This document shows positions 49,887-49,925 of a DNA stretch of 49,925 nucleotides, one piece after another. The notes beneath the pieces are model-generated. The model worked only from the letters and a program-made list of their open reading frames with translations. It was not told the DNA's origin and ran no database searches. How positions within the stretch are numbered: the first letter of the stretch is position 1; each line of letters opens with the position of its first letter. The DNA lies in assembly GCA_002320455.1 (NCBI GenBank), contig DCKU01000106.1:1-49925 (forward strand). The letters run 5' to 3'. The translations under genes were made by a program, and so were the position numbers. The stretch is from Salinisphaera sp. UBA1666. GTDB taxonomy: Bacteria; Pseudomonadota; Gammaproteobacteria; Nevskiales; Salinisphaeraceae.

Positions 49887-49925
49887 GAAGCTCTGCACAA
49901 TCTGTCGCGGTCGCGCCGGGTGCTT
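49887..49925 (+). repeat. Partial repeat at window end, possible insertion-sequence terminus
   Basis: AAGGAAGCTCTGCACAATCTG begins two bases after the lipase stop. Its core GAAGCTCTGCAC also occurs, on the opposite strand, in the inverted repeat at 20760-20773. Recurrence of a motif outside genes and just after a stop suggests a repeat family or an insertion-sequence end, but the window is cut before this can be decided. Confidence 0.3.

Overview
The window is a GC-rich, densely packed chromosomal segment of a gammaproteobacterium. Biosynthetic arginine decarboxylase, a DcaP-type porin, a DUF748/AsmA-like envelope protein, SlyD and an MHS-type symporter fit a marine or halotolerant gammaproteobacterium. 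Salinisphaera or a relative is my best guess; it rests on overall gene style, not on a marker gene. I saw no rRNA, tRNA, CRISPR array, prophage or intact insertion sequence. The only mobile-element hint is a short motif at the extreme right end.

Layout. 1-240: an intergenic array of stem-loops. 238-7951: a beta-hydroxyacid dehydrogenase, a giant AsmA-like protein, divergent speA/speE and an unrecognised protein. 7952-8259: a second stem-loop array. 8260-11459: a host-attachment-family protein, a DUF1328 mini membrane protein, a FixJ-type regulator diverging from a PAS histidine kinase, and a small membrane protein. 11727-16885: an acidic lipoprotein, two SDRs, an MHS transporter, OsmC, a GST and SlyD. 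16950-23125: envelope and stress genes (Sel1/SH3 protein, degenerate ZIP-like protein, M23 endopeptidase, glycine-zipper protein, Pmp3/YqaE protein), then a luciferase-like monooxygenase and an OhrR-like MarR regulator.

23150-28175 is a leftward block: a four-gene operon (HDAC-like deacetylase, GNAT acetyltransferase, DUF2256 zinc-ribbon protein, cryptochrome DASH) with a ketopantoate reductase-like gene and surE upstream. 28256-36080 is mixed housekeeping: enoyl-CoA hydratase, nitronate monooxygenase, small lipoproteins, HAD phosphatase, UDG-family protein, cytochrome P450, SOUL heme-binding lipoprotein, DUF4235 and a lipocalin. 36190-42551 looks like a lipid or organic-acid catabolic region: DcaP porin, exported alpha/beta hydrolase, and an operon of SDR, acyl-CoA dehydrogenase and acyl-CoA ligase.

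42971-46999 is the most notable locus. Three translationally coupled genes encode an SbnA-like 2,3-diaminopropionate-type synthase, a large FAD/NAD(P)-binding protein and a fold-III PLP decarboxylase. No siderophore synthetase is visible, so this may be a compact pathway for a small amine, amino acid or metallophore. The right end is lipid-related: a glycerophosphodiester phosphodiesterase and a PlsC-like acyltransferase with overlapping divergent start codons, then a secreted family I lipase.

Genes are separated by few bases, many junctions overlap by 4 nt, and convergent pairs are often closed by clean bidirectional terminators. Start sites were chosen from Shine-Dalgarno spacing and family alignment; several differ from the longest open frame.
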